DNA of 33,953 nt from an uncultured Clostridia bacterium (GCA_947630015.1 CANRFY010000021.1:1-33953), one strand, 5' to 3'. Counted from the stretch's first letter, positions 1-8,421 are shown. Program-made: numbers and translations. The notes: a model not told the origin generated them from the sequence alone.

Positions 1-70
1 AGGCTGGAAATCTCCTGAGGAAGTTTTTTTCAACAAATCGTTGCACTTCACTTGACAATCTGAGGAAAAA

Positions 71-154
71 AGTTTCCCTAAGAACCTTTCAAAAACTTTT
101 ATTACAGTGGTTTTATGGCAAGTGTGTTCAACTCTGCATCGCACGTTTGTGCGC
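71..154 (+). repeat. Intergenic repeat, copy A
   Basis: This is a degenerate copy of a modular repeat also seen at 213-320 and 8213-8391. It contains the module CTTTCAAAAACTTTTATTAC (from 86). About ten bases later comes a second module with GGCAAGTGTGTTC and CTCTGCATCGCACGTTTGTG (117-153). The CGCAC-GTTT-GTGCG part can fold as a small hairpin. No plausible coding region covers it. Bases 1-70 hold nothing I can identify. Confidence 0.7.
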
Positions 155-189
155 CGACGAAGTAGTCGCGCGAGCGCGAACACCGATTT

Positions 190-320
190 TCGGGGCGCTG
201 CCCCGTACCCCGCTTAAGGGAAACTTTTGAGAAAGTTTCCCTTAAGAATTCCTTCAAAACTTTCCTTACAGGGGGGCAGGGGCAAGTGTGTTTGCCACAG
301 CATCGCACGTTTATGCAAGG
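190..320 (+). repeat. Intergenic repeat, copy B
   Basis: Modules in order: a GGGGC-GCT-GCCCC hairpin (193-204); a CTTAAGGG start; an inverted repeat of GGGAAACTTT around 217-242; CCTTCAAAACTTTCCTTACA (251-270); and GGCAA-GTGTGT-TTGCC (281-296), which folds as a perfect 5-bp hairpin, followed by CATCGCACGTTTATGC. The module order matches copy C near 8213-8391. This argues for one family of structured elements rather than chance similarity. Confidence 0.72.
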
Positions 321-352
321 GCGGCGGCCGCTTTATGTGCTTATAAACGGAC

Positions 353-377
353 AAAGGCGGGGCAAGCCCCGCCTTTT
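353..377 (-). terminator. Terminator-like hairpin after the ANTAR gene
   Basis: A perfect 11-bp stem, AAAGGCGGGGC / GCCCCGCCTTT, closes on a 2-base AA loop. It lies about 26 bases past the stop codon of the minus-strand ANTAR gene. The U-run read on the minus strand is short, so termination strength is uncertain. It belongs to the same GGGGC-loop-GCCCC class seen elsewhere in the window. Confidence 0.6.
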
Positions 378-402
378 GACGTTATTGGATCGAGACGATT
401 CG

Positions 403-975
403 TCAGATCGTCTTATACGTTTTGAGGATATTTTCCGCGACGGCGCGTCTTGTAACGCACCGATCCATTGCCTGCCGTTCGATGAAGCGATGCGCCTCCG
501 CCTCCGTCATTTGAAGATTTCCGATCAGCATCCATTTTGCGCGGTCGATGACGCGCAGATCCTCCATTTTTTCCTCGGCTCTGCCGAGGCGGCGCTCCGC
601 GCCGCGCAGCCGTTCGCGCGCCGCGCACATCAGATCGACCGCGATCGAGAACGCCGCGGGCGACGCCGGTTTTTCCATTATCATTACGCCGCGCGAGGTC
701 AGCTCGCCGCGTCTGCGGGCGAAATCGTCCGCGCCCAAAAGGACGAGAACGACCGAGCATTCCGGCGCTGTGACGGCGGCGTTCACCGCCTCGTCCCCGC
801 CGGATGCATTGACGAAAATGAGATCGTATCCGCCGGAGGCCAAAATCTCCCTCGCTCCGCTCGGAGACGAAGAATCGATCCTGCCGAACCGTTCGCCCTT
901 GAGGACTCCGCGCATGGCGTCGAAAAACCGCTCCTTTGACGAAATCAAAAGCGCGCTGTAAACAGGATCGGACAC
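403..975 (-). CDS. ANTAR-domain RNA-binding regulator with degenerate receiver domain
   Basis: The 190-residue protein has a receiver-like N-terminal domain (about 1-120), a coiled linker rich in Arg and Glu (about 115-140), and a C-terminal ANTAR domain (about 130-190) with the pattern IDRAKWMLIGNLQMTEAEAH. ANTAR proteins bind paired hairpins in leader RNA and prevent termination. In the receiver the usual phospho-acceptor Asp of the YDLIxxD strand reads YDLIFVN (Asn56), so classical phosphorylation is unlikely. The start is GTG, with a near-perfect Shine-Dalgarno (AGGAGGTGATC) 7 bases upstream. ANTAR proteins of this build often sit beside type III glutamine synthetase in Clostridia. Here glutamine synthetase is 5 kb away and has a terminator in its leader, so it is the likely target. 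That link is inference. Confidence 0.9.
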   Translation of the reverse strand: MSDPVYSALLISSKERFFDAMRGVLKGERFGRIDSSSPSGAREILASGGYDLIFVNASGGDEAVNAAVTAPECSVVLVLLGADDFARRRGELTSRGVMIMEKPASPAAFSIAVDLMCAARERLRGAERRLGRAEEKMEDLRVIDRAKWMLIGNLQMTEAEAHRFIERQAMDRCVTRRAVAENILKTYKTI

Positions 976-1033
976 GCGATCACCTCCTACGGACGATGGC
1001 CCGAGGCCGCGTCCGGCTCGGGTTCACCATATC

Positions 1034-1042
1034 ATTATATCA
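1034..1042 (-). promoter_or_regulatory. Extended -10 promoter for the ANTAR gene
   Basis: On the minus strand these bases read TGATATAAT, a perfect extended -10 (TGnTATAAT), about 60 bases upstream of the GTG start at 975. No good -35 hexamer is found at 16-18 bases spacing, which is tolerated by extended -10 promoters. Confidence 0.6.
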
Positions 1043-1167
1043 CATATGTCGACATCGTGCTACACAAATCTTGCGCCGCCGTCGTTAATAATTTCGGAAG
1101 AAAAATCGTGCGGCGCGAAATATTTCAGCCTCAAATACGAGATATTTAAATGAAAGGGGGCGATAAA

Positions 1168-1731
1168 GTGACGCTGCTTGACGACGCCGAAATAATCGAG
1201 CTGTTGAATTCTCGTTCGGAGGGCGCGCTCGACGCGCTCGAACGCAAATATGGCGGGACGTGTATGAAAACGGCGATGAATATACTTGCGCAAAAATCGG
1301 ATGCGGAGGAATGCGTCAACGACGCGATGCTCGCCGTATGGAATTCGGTGCCGCCGGAGGACCCGTCTCCGCTCGGCGCATACATAAGACGGATAACGAG
1401 GAATATTGCCGTAGACAGGATGCGCCGTGAGACGGCGCAGAAGCGGCGGACGAATTACGCCCGCGCGATAGACGAGCTTGCGGAGGCGATCGGAGCCGAC
1501 GACGTCAGCGAGGCCGTCGACGCGGCGGAGCTGACGGGGGAGATAAACGAATTCCTCGCGCGGCTCGACGCGGAGGCGCGGATCATGTTTGTACGGCGAT
1601 ACTATTACGGCGACGCCGTAAAGGATATCGCGAAGCGCCTGAGCCTGCCGGCGAGGGCCGTATCGGTGAAGCTGTTCCGAGTCCGTGAAAAGCTCGGTGA
1701 AATTCTGAAAGAAAAGGGGTACGATGTATGA
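1168..1731 (+). CDS. ECF-type RNA polymerase sigma factor
   Basis: The 187-residue sigma-70 family protein is of extracytoplasmic-function size. Region 2 (about residues 15-85) contains DAEECVNDAMLAVWNSVPP and the RRITRNIAVDRMRRE promoter-opening and -10 recognition helices. Region 4 (about 125-180) contains ARIMFVRRYYYGDAVKDIAK and the helix-turn-helix LPARAVSVKLFRVREKL. I chose the GTG at 1168 because AAGGGGG sits 8 bases before it. An in-frame ATG at 1150 lies upstream of that ribosome site and has none of its own. The stop overlaps the next gene's start as ATGA, so the two are translationally coupled. This arrangement is typical of an ECF sigma and its membrane-bound anti-sigma. I found no convincing autoregulated promoter. 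Confidence 0.93.
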   Translation: MTLLDDAEIIELLNSRSEGALDALERKYGGTCMKTAMNILAQKSDAEECVNDAMLAVWNSVPPEDPSPLGAYIRRITRNIAVDRMRRETAQKRRTNYARAIDELAEAIGADDVSEAVDAAELTGEINEFLARLDAEARIMFVRRYYYGDAVKDIAKRLSLPARAVSVKLFRVREKLGEILKEKGYDV

Positions 1732-4451
1732 AAAGGATAACGGTTGAAAAGGCGACGGACGGAATATCGGCCGAGTTCATACTCGAGGCTGAGACGGAGC
1801 GCAAGCCCGATCACGACACGCGCGTTCTGCGCGCGTGGGCGGCGGGCATAGCGGCGTGCGCGGCGATCGCGGCGTTGACTCCGGCGGCGATCGGCGCCGT
1901 AAAAGCGATGAGAGGGCAGAACGATCCGAGCGGGACCGTCGACGGCGCGATTATCGCGGCGCCCGACAATTGCGAGCTTGTCGTATACGGCGAGGACTAC
2001 GTCATGTATCCCGAGACGGAGTATAAGGACGCGGACGCGCCGAAAACCGCGTCGGTGACTGTCGGCGGCGTCACATTCGAGGGCGAATACGTCGCATCGG
2101 TGCGGCGCGAGGGCAGACAGTACGCGGACGTCGTTCATATGTACAAAGACGCGGACGGCGTCGAATTCGGCGTCGACGGCGACGGCGCGCTCGTGTCGTT
2201 TGACGGCAGCGAACGCAATAGGAAAGATTTCGGCGAGGCGCTCGACGACGATGCGCTTGCCGCAAAAGCCATAGAATATGCAAAAGAGCTGTTCCCGTCG
2301 GGGAGCATCGTATATGAGATCGGCGACGAGAATCATGGCCGGCTTTATTCCGGCCTCCCGTACTGTGCCTATGACTTTCAAAAGACCGTCGGCGGCGTGA
2401 AGTGCGCGCCGTATCTGTCGATCACGCTGTTCGTCGACGGGGAGGCGTGCGTCAGGCTCGAAGCCGACAGAACATGGGAACCATACGATTCGGTGACGGA
2501 GGAAACGGCGCAGCTGCTTGCATACTCCGACGAGGCGGAGGCTGCGGTAAGGGCGATGCTCGCCGAGAAATACGCGTCTGATGATCCTGAGGCGTCATTC
2601 AACTGCGATATCGAAAATGCTAAGCGCACGCTCTATATCGTCGACGAGGGCGACGGACTCGGACTGAAAGCGATGGTAGAATATTCGATGATATGCGTCA
2701 GCGGCGGCGAAGACGATGATCCAGATTTCATTGATTACACGACCGTGTACGTGACGTACACGGCGGGCGCGCCGCAGCCCGACGACGGCGAACGCGTCGT
2801 ATATGAAAACGGCACGCACGGCGTGACGCTTGAGCAGACGGGCGTGTCCAAGATAACTGATTTCATTTCCGATGACGCCAGAAGTATATATTATGAGGAT
2901 GTCGCGAATCCGGGACCATACCTCGGAATTTCGGTCAAAAACGAAAGCAATTCCGCGATAAGCGTCATAGGCCCTGCGGAGATTTGGCGCCGCGAAAACG
3001 GGGAATGGGTGCGCCGCTACGGCTATGAAGGAGCGCTTGTCGCTGACGATATCGAGGCCGGCAGAGCTTACACATACGATTTAAGCGACGGGTACGGCGT
3101 CGTCGGCGACGAATTCCTGATCTATCTCGAATTTGAGCAAAACGGCGAGCATTTCTACGTCAAATACGAATTCACGGCCGAATATCCGTGCCGCCATCAG
3201 ATAATGAGAGATATCGACGGCGTGCCGGTCGACAATTTCCTCGGCGTGAAACTTGTGCGGCAGCTGTACTCGTCGCCGATATCCGAGGGCGAGGATTCCG
3301 TATCCTTTGAGATAAGAAACCTTACCGACAGGGCTGTATCTTGGCGCTCTGGCAGAACGGACAAATACACAAACGGCAAATGGGAAACTGTCTTTGATTA
3401 CACCGATTTCCCGCCGGTGAATACGCTCGCGGCGAAAGAAAAGAATACCGACTATATGCTCAACCTCTATACGCTCGACATCCCGTTCGACATGGATGCG
3501 GGGACGTACAGACATTACATTCTCGTGACGGACGCGGACGGGAAGCAGTTCTACGTGTCATACGATTTCAGTGTGAACAGCCGCCTGAACGCAACAGAGC
3601 TGTGGGCGACCGGCGCGCTGTCGGTCGGCATGACGAAGGATGAAATCTTTGGCGCGCTCCCGTCGTACTGGCAGAAGACAAACTATGAGATCGGCGGAGG
3701 CAGCTTCGCGCTGTACTTTGTATTCATCGACGACGTCAAGAGCAGCATCGCCGTCGTCTACGACGAAAACGACGTCAGCACGAACATCGCGCCGCTCGGT
3801 GCGGGCGTCGACAGACAGTTCATCCTCGACTGCCTCGGCAAGCCGGACATACAGGACGAAAGCAGTGTCCTTTACACGTTCGGCAGGATCGTGGATGAGG
3901 ACAAATCGGAAAAATTGGTCGAGCTGACAGTCAAATTCGACGCGGACGGCAATTACGAGGACTGGACGTGCGACACGTCCGTGATCCTGCCCGACGGCTT
4001 CCCGCAGGTCATATCGGATTACGTCGACTCGATCAACGATAAAGATTACGAAAAACTTAAGTCGCTGTATATGGAATCAGGTTTCACCGGCCCTCTTATG
4101 AGATCATACATCGATTCGGATTGGGCGAGAGAAGAAGAAGAAAGCGGACTATTCAGTTATGACAATATCAGTCTTACCTCGGCGGAAAAAACGGAGGTTA
4201 GATATAAAGCATCATCTTCAACCGACTATGAGCATGATTGGAGCCAAATTATAAAGAGAGAGGAATGGAAATGCCATCTCGTAATTAAAACGAAACACGG
4301 AGGCAACGAATATAAGGTATATGAGTTTGAAATCTATTATATGAAAGACGGCCGAGTCCTTATAGGCGATACTTTTCAATCGAACTCGTATAGTTACACA
4401 CCCATGTATCCGACAATAAAATCGACAATAAAATCAAAAAAAAGGAGTTAA
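1728..4451 (+). CDS. Large single-pass membrane protein, probable anti-sigma partner with Ig-like ectodomains
   Basis: The 907-residue protein has a cytoplasmic tail of about 34 residues, one membrane helix (about 35-58, Ala-rich), and a very long external part. Outside are: a YcdB/PepSY-like region (about 110-360); two tandem repeats resembling bacterial Ig-like domains (about 365-485 and 504-615, each with a strand like VSFEIRNLTDRAVSW followed by a YxYxD/YDFSV-type end); a BamE/SmpA-like region (about 620-755, VGMTKDEIFGALPSYW); and an NTF2-like tail (about 759-900) starting PQVISDYVDSIN. ATGA overlap with the sigma gene and the inside-short, outside-long topology suggest an anti-sigma sensor, although no named anti-sigma domain is recognised. 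The last ~130 codons are AT-richer than the rest. The tail domain is related to the N-terminus of the next gene. Confidence 0.8.
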   Translation: MKRITVEKATDGISAEFILEAETERKPDHDTRVLRAWAAGIAACAAIAALTPAAIGAVKAMRGQNDPSGTVDGAIIAAPDNCELVVYGEDYVMYPETEYKDADAPKTASVTVGGVTFEGEYVASVRREGRQYADVVHMYKDADGVEFGVDGDGALVSFDGSERNRKDFGEALDDDALAAKAIEYAKELFPSGSIVYEIGDENHGRLYSGLPYCAYDFQKTVGGVKCAPYLSITLFVDGEACVRLEADRTWEPYDSVTEETAQLLAYSDEAEAAVRAMLAEKYASDDPEASFNCDIENAKRTLYIVDEGDGLGLKAMVEYSMICVSGGEDDDPDFIDYTTVYVTYTAGAPQPDDGERVVYENGTHGVTLEQTGVSKITDFISDDARSIYYEDVANPGPYLGISVKNESNSAISVIGPAEIWRRENGEWVRRYGYEGALVADDIEAGRAYTYDLSDGYGVVGDEFLIYLEFEQNGEHFYVKYEFTAEYPCRHQIMRDIDGVPVDNFLGVKLVRQLYSSPISEGEDSVSFEIRNLTDRAVSWRSGRTDKYTNGKWETVFDYTDFPPVNTLAAKEKNTDYMLNLYTLDIPFDMDAGTYRHYILVTDADGKQFYVSYDFSVNSRLNATELWATGALSVGMTKDEIFGALPSYWQKTNYEIGGGSFALYFVFIDDVKSSIAVVYDENDVSTNIAPLGAGVDRQFILDCLGKPDIQDESSVLYTFGRIVDEDKSEKLVELTVKFDADGNYEDWTCDTSVILPDGFPQVISDYVDSINDKDYEKLKSLYMESGFTGPLMRSYIDSDWAREEEESGLFSYDNISLTSAEKTEVRYKASSSTDYEHDWSQIIKREEWKCHLVIKTKHGGNEYKVYEFEIYYMKDGRVLIGDTFQSNSYSYTPMYPTIKSTIKSKKRS

Positions 4452-4453
4452 AA

Positions 4454-5893
4454 ATGAAAACAAAAGTATTATCATTTCTGATTATTGCAGCAACGCTTGT
4501 TATGGCTTTATCGCCGACAATTTATGCGGACGAGTATACGGATACTGATATCACACCGCCAAAAGTAATCACTGACTATATAAGTTACATAAACGAATGC
4601 GAATACGATAAAATACCCGAGTTGATATGGGAAGAAGACAGATTTTTATATGAGGGCTTTATAAATTTAGAAACAAGCAAAATAAATCATGAAGGGCTGT
4701 TTAACTATAAAAGCGCGGAGCTGATATCAGCTGTTAAAGCAGAGAGTGTGGACGATTCGCTGCTTGGGATTACTGACGAGGTGAAGAAACAGTATGCCTC
4801 AATTGAACAATGGATATGCGTGATAAACGCATCTGTATACGAAGATACGCAATATCTCGCGGAGGGAAACAATCTGTTTACATTCTTTGTCGGCACAAAA
4901 GACGACGCAAGTCAAGTTATTATTGCTAAGATATATCACGGTAAATATGTCGATAAAAATTTGACAAGCGACGCTCCCATTATGACCATGGGACAGGATG
5001 ATCCTCTCCCAAAAATGCAATACGACACATGGGCTTCACTTATTCCGGATTATATAGGAGTAATATGTGCGAAAGACAAACAAATGGTAAAAATAGAAAA
5101 TGTCAGCTTCAGAGATTATTGCTACAATACAACATATTGTGAATTATCATACGGCGATTCTGCCGGATTAGAAGCTGTCGCTGTTGCCGTCAAACAATTC
5201 GCGATACACTGTACGCAAAACCCAAGATTCGGAGATCTTAATGCATCTGTTGTTTCAGATGGTGTTTATGTTGAAGTAAACGGAGTTACAAACTATTATA
5301 AAGATCAAAAATACGATTACGAAAATCCTAATAATCACTATCAGAATCACGATATTTTTACAGCTGTTGAAACGACATGGAATTATTTTGTGCTTGACAG
5401 CGAATATGCGATGATAAGAACCTTTCATTTACGAAACGCAGATGAATATAGCGGGACTCTCTCACAAACCGGTGCGCGCAGTTTAGCCGCTCAAGGTTAT
5501 TCGTTCATCGAAATACTAAAGAGGTATTATGACAATACAAAATCCGGATATTTGTGGGAAACCGTTGCGAAAGGCGAAGTAAAGGTTGTAAATATGGATC
5601 ACGAAGCCGACATTCCTACATATGAAACGAATATATACGGGCATTATGGGACTTGTAAAATCTGCGGCTGCGGGCATGATGTGCTTCATAAATGGAGCGC
5701 GCCTGTTAACGGCTACTACAGATGCACAATATGCGGATATAGAACTTCTTCGATCATCGTTGGAGAAAGTATTGCCGAACCTAACGCCGTGCCGGAGAGT
5801 ATGAACGCATCAGAGCTGTGGGCGGCGGACGCTGATCCCGTGCGTTTTGCATCGCGCACAGGTGCGATTATGCAAAGTGCGCGCCGCAGTTGA
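4454..5893 (+). CDS. Secreted SpoIID/LytB-like protein with C-terminal Cys motif
   Basis: The 479-residue exported protein has a signal peptide [20 protein letters not shown], probably cleaved after ALSPTIYA. Residues about 35-190 resemble the tail domain of the preceding protein ([12 protein letters not shown] versus PQVISDYVDSIN). Residues about 218-365 match the SpoIID/LytB fold. [12 protein letters not shown] aligns without gaps with the family's EYVxGVVxxEMP and keeps the catalytic-type Glu (Glu230). [14 protein letters not shown] matches EALKAQAVAARTYA, and the end [20 protein letters not shown] is nearly canonical. A CxxCxC...CxxC pattern (Cys401, 404, 406, 424, 427) may bind zinc. SpoIID is a peptidoglycan glycan-strand lyase, and a cell-wall role is inferred. 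The gene is clearly AT-richer than its neighbours. Its last 30 codons return to high GC and repeat an NASELWA motif. AAAGGAGTT precedes the ATG. Confidence 0.78.
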   Translation: MKTKVLSFLIIAATLVMALSPTIYADEYTDTDITPPKVITDYISYINECEYDKIPELIWEEDRFLYEGFINLETSKINHEGLFNYKSAELISAVKAESVDDSLLGITDEVKKQYASIEQWICVINASVYEDTQYLAEGNNLFTFFVGTKDDASQVIIAKIYHGKYVDKNLTSDAPIMTMGQDDPLPKMQYDTWASLIPDYIGVICAKDKQMVKIENVSFRDYCYNTTYCELSYGDSAGLEAVAVAVKQFAIHCTQNPRFGDLNASVVSDGVYVEVNGVTNYYKDQKYDYENPNNHYQNHDIFTAVETTWNYFVLDSEYAMIRTFHLRNADEYSGTLSQTGARSLAAQGYSFIEILKRYYDNTKSGYLWETVAKGEVKVVNMDHEADIPTYETNIYGHYGTCKICGCGHDVLHKWSAPVNGYYRCTICGYRTSSIIVGESIAEPNAVPESMNASELWAADADPVRFASRTGAIMQSARRS

Positions 5894-5959
5894 TCGCGAA
5901 ATCTGTGATATCGGCAAAATATAAGCGATCGAACGACGCAAATTTATGCATAATTTTCG

Positions 5960-5988
5960 TTGACAAACTGCATGAACGGTGATAAACT
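5960..5988 (+). promoter_or_regulatory. Promoter of glutamine synthetase III
   Basis: A perfect -35 TTGACA (5960-5965), a 17-base spacer, and -10 TAAACT (5983-5988) carry the extended -10 dinucleotide TG at 5980-5981. The predicted start is near 5995, giving a leader of about 80 bases that contains the hairpin at 6009-6045. Confidence 0.65.
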
Positions 5989-6008
5989 TTAGACAATCTA
6001 AGGCAAAG

Positions 6009-6045
6009 GCGTCTTTGAGGGTCCCACCCTCAAAGGCGCTTTTTA
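6009..6045 (+). terminator. Leader terminator/attenuator before glutamine synthetase III
   Basis: The stem GCGTCTTTGAGGGT pairs with ACCCTCAAAGGCGC over 14 base pairs (one G-U) around a CCC loop and is followed by TTTTT. It ends 29 bases before the glutamine synthetase start, leaving no room for another promoter downstream. It therefore either attenuates that gene's own transcript or terminates the upstream gene with read-through. A weaker alternative pairing, CAAAG-GCGT-CTTTG (6004-6017), would use up the 5' arm. ANTAR-type antitermination would fit, but I do not see the two hexanucleotide-loop hairpins of the classical ANTAR RNA target. Confidence 0.75.
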
Positions 6046-6073
6046 CAATTTCAGAAATTCGAGGAGAAAACAA

Positions 6074-8167
6074 ATGGCAACAGTTCCCGAATATTTCGGA
6101 TCGCTCGTGTTCGACGACAGAGTGATGAAGTCGATGCTCACCGCAAAGGTGTACGCGTCGCTGAAAAAGACTATCGACGAGGACGCGGCGCTCGATCCGT
6201 CCGTCGCCAACGCCGTCGCTGAGGCGATGAAAACGTGGGCGATCGATCACGGCGCGACGCATTACACACACTGGTTCCAGCCGCTCACCGGCGTCACCGC
6301 CGAAAAGCACGACAGCTTCATCACGCCGTCACCCGACGGCGGCGTCATCATGGAATTCTCCGGCAAGGAGCTGATAAAGGGCGAGCCGGACGCGTCGTCG
6401 TTCCCGTCCGGCGGTCTGCGCGCCACGTTCGAGGCGCGCGGCTATACGGCGTGGGACCCGACGTCGTATGCGTTCATCAAGGATAACACGCTCTGCATCC
6501 CGACGGCGTTCTGCTCGTTCGGCGGCGAAGCGCTCGACAAGAAAACTCCGCTTCTCCGTTCTATGGAGGCGCTCAATAAGCAGGCGCTCCGCATTCTGCG
6601 TCTGTTCGGTCATACGGACGTCAAATGCGTCCGTTCCGAGGTCGGCCCCGAGCAGGAATATTTCCTCGTCGACCGCGCGATGTACGAAAAGCGCCGCGAC
6701 TTGATCTTCACCGGCCGCACGCTGTTCGGCGCGATGCCGCCGAAGGGGCAGGAGATGGACGATCACTATTTCGGTTCCATCAAGCCGAAGGTCGCCGAAT
6801 ACATGGCCGATCTGAACCGTGAGCTTTGGAAGCTCGGCATATTCGCAAAGACCGAGCATAACGAGGTCGCGCCCGCGCAGCACGAGCTTGCGCCCATATT
6901 CTCCACGACGAACATAGCGACGGATCACAACCAGCTTATGATGGAGATAATGCAGAAGGTCGCGCTCCGTCACGGACTCGTATGTCTGCTTCACGAAAAG
7001 CCGTTCGCCGGCGTCAACGGAAGCGGCAAGCACAACAACTGGTCGATTTCGACCGATACGGGCATCCGCCTGATGGCGCCAGGCGAAACGCCGCGCGACA
7101 ACGCGCAGTTCCTTCTCTTCCTCTGCGCTGTGATCAAGGCCGTCGACGATTATCAGGATCTGCTCCGCCTCGCCGTCGCGACGGCGGGCAACGATCACAG
7201 ACTCGGCGCGAACGAGGCGCCGCCCGCGATCATTTCGATGTTCATCGGCGACGAGCTTGAAGCCGTTCTCGAATCGATCGAGAACGACACGCCCTACAAA
7301 GGCACCGAGCGCCCGACGATGAAGCTCGGCGTCGACGTTCTGCCCGAATTTCCGCGCGACACGACGGACAGGAACCGCACCTCGCCGTTCGCGTTTACGG
7401 GCAACAAATTCGAGTTCCGCAGCCTCGGCTCGTCGAACTCGATCGCGTGCGCGAACATCATGCTGAACGCGGCAGTCGCGGAATCGCTGCGCATCTATGC
7501 CGACAGGCTCGAGGCGGCCGACGATTTCGAGGCGACGCTGAATTCGATGATAAAGAAGACGATAAAGGATCACCGCCGCATCATCTTCAACGGCAACGGC
7601 TACGACGAGAGCTGGGTCAAGGAGGCGACGGAGGTTCGCGGACTCTGCAACTACCGCACGACGCCCGACTGTATGCCGCATCTGCTCGACAAGAAAAACG
7701 TCGAAATGCTGACGCGCCACGGCATCTACAACGAAAAGGAGCTTCGCTCGCGCTGCGACATAATGCTTGAGAATTACTGCAAGACGGTGAAGATCGAGGC
7801 GAACGCAATGGTCGATATCGCGCGCAAGCAGATTCTGCCGGCGGTCGAGAAATACGCGTCCGACGTTGCGTCGGCGGCGATCGCGAAGAGAGCTGTCGTT
7901 GCCGATCTCGCGTGCGGATACGAGACCGAGATCGTAACGAAGCTGTCGTACCTCGCCGATCAGATTTCGGCAAAGACGACGGCGCTCGAGGAAGCGCTCG
8001 TAAATTTGCCGTCCGGTGATATAATCGAGGAATCTTACGCGATCCGCGATACGATCCTCGCCGCTATGGCGGAGCTTCGCGCCGTTGCGGACGAAGCCGA
8101 AATGCATACGGCTCAGGAATACTGGCCGTTCCCGACATACGGCGACCTGCTCTTCGGCGTGAAATAA
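6074..8167 (+). CDS. glnN: Glutamine synthetase type III (GlnN)
   Basis: The 697-residue enzyme makes glutamine from glutamate, ammonia and ATP in the cytoplasm. Its length of about 700 residues and the motifs THWFQPLTG (near residue 62), [40 protein letters not shown] and [16 protein letters not shown] are characteristic of the GSIII family, which forms double-ring dodecamers. They differ from the ~450-residue GSI enzymes. The ATG has GAGGAG 7-8 bases upstream. The gene is monocistronic: its own promoter lies at 5960 and a strong terminator at 8175-8201. Control by the leader hairpin at 6009-6045, and possibly by the ANTAR protein encoded at 403-975, is inferred. Codon use returns abruptly to GC-rich here after the AT-rich gene upstream. 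Confidence 0.97.
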   Translation: MATVPEYFGSLVFDDRVMKSMLTAKVYASLKKTIDEDAALDPSVANAVAEAMKTWAIDHGATHYTHWFQPLTGVTAEKHDSFITPSPDGGVIMEFSGKELIKGEPDASSFPSGGLRATFEARGYTAWDPTSYAFIKDNTLCIPTAFCSFGGEALDKKTPLLRSMEALNKQALRILRLFGHTDVKCVRSEVGPEQEYFLVDRAMYEKRRDLIFTGRTLFGAMPPKGQEMDDHYFGSIKPKVAEYMADLNRELWKLGIFAKTEHNEVAPAQHELAPIFSTTNIATDHNQLMMEIMQKVALRHGLVCLLHEKPFAGVNGSGKHNNWSISTDTGIRLMAPGETPRDNAQFLLFLCAVIKAVDDYQDLLRLAVATAGNDHRLGANEAPPAIISMFIGDELEAVLESIENDTPYKGTERPTMKLGVDVLPEFPRDTTDRNRTSPFAFTGNKFEFRSLGSSNSIACANIMLNAAVAESLRIYADRLEAADDFEATLNSMIKKTIKDHRRIIFNGNGYDESWVKEATEVRGLCNYRTTPDCMPHLLDKKNVEMLTRHGIYNEKELRSRCDIMLENYCKTVKIEANAMVDIARKQILPAVEKYASDVASAAIAKRAVVADLACGYETEIVTKLSYLADQISAKTTALEEALVNLPSGDIIEESYAIRDTILAAMAELRAVADEAEMHTAQEYWPFPTYGDLLFGVK

Positions 8168-8174
8168 TTATAGT

Positions 8175-8201
8175 AAAAAAGGGGGCGTCCGCCCCCTTTT
8201 T
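8175..8201 (+). terminator. Terminator of glutamine synthetase III
   Basis: GGGGGC-GTCC-GCCCCC is flanked by A6 and T5, so it can work in both directions. It begins 8 bases after the stop codon at 8167. Confidence 0.9.
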
Positions 8202-8212
8202 GATTTTTAGTA

Positions 8213-8391
8213 AATTCGGGGTTTCACCCCGAACCCTGACTTAAGGAACTTCTTATAAGGAAGTCGAACTTTCCGTAAGCGGAAAGTTAGCAGATGCTCC
8301 GCATCTGCCGTCTTAAGAATCTTCAAGAATTTTTATTACAGCGGTTATAGGGCAAATGTGTTCGCCTCTGCATCGCGCGTTTGTGCGGACG
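8213..8391 (+). repeat. Intergenic repeat, copy C (most complete)
   Basis: Ordered hairpins: TTCGGGG-TTTCA-CCCCGAA (8216 onward); AACTTTCCG-TAAG-CGGAAAGTT; GCAGATGC-TCC-GCATCTGC. Then TCTTAAG leads to CTTCAAGAATTTTTATTACA (8321-8340), followed by GGCAAATGTGTTCGCCTCTG (8351-8370) and CATCGCGCGTTTGTGCG with a CGCGC/GTGCG mini-hairpin. The last two modules repeat copies A and B near the window start. The stretch 8168-8561 is otherwise non-coding. Confidence 0.75.
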
Positions 8392-8421
8392 CGAGCGATG
8401 AAATGCATACGTTTGAAAATC

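Noticed and set aside
52..57. TTGACA as a promoter -35 near the window start.
   Set aside because: No -10-like hexamer lies 15-19 bases downstream; it is probably chance or part of flanking sequence.
213..320. Repeat copies considered as a CRISPR array.
   Set aside because: The copies differ in length, are not regularly spaced, lack uniform spacers and have no cas genes nearby.
286..939. A 217-codon plus-strand frame opposite the ANTAR gene.
   Set aside because: The minus-strand ANTAR protein has clear domains and a perfect Shine-Dalgarno. The opposite frame has neither.
5995..6045. A canonical ANTAR RNA motif (two hexanucleotide-loop hairpins) in the glutamine synthetase leader.
   Set aside because: The loops visible have 3 or 4 bases and lack the A1/G4 pattern. 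Only the terminator itself is clear.
6329..8107. A 592-codon open frame on the strand opposite glutamine synthetase III.
   Set aside because: It is fully covered by a certain gene. The composition (very Arg-rich) is what high-GC codon bias gives in the antisense frame, and there is no ribosome site.
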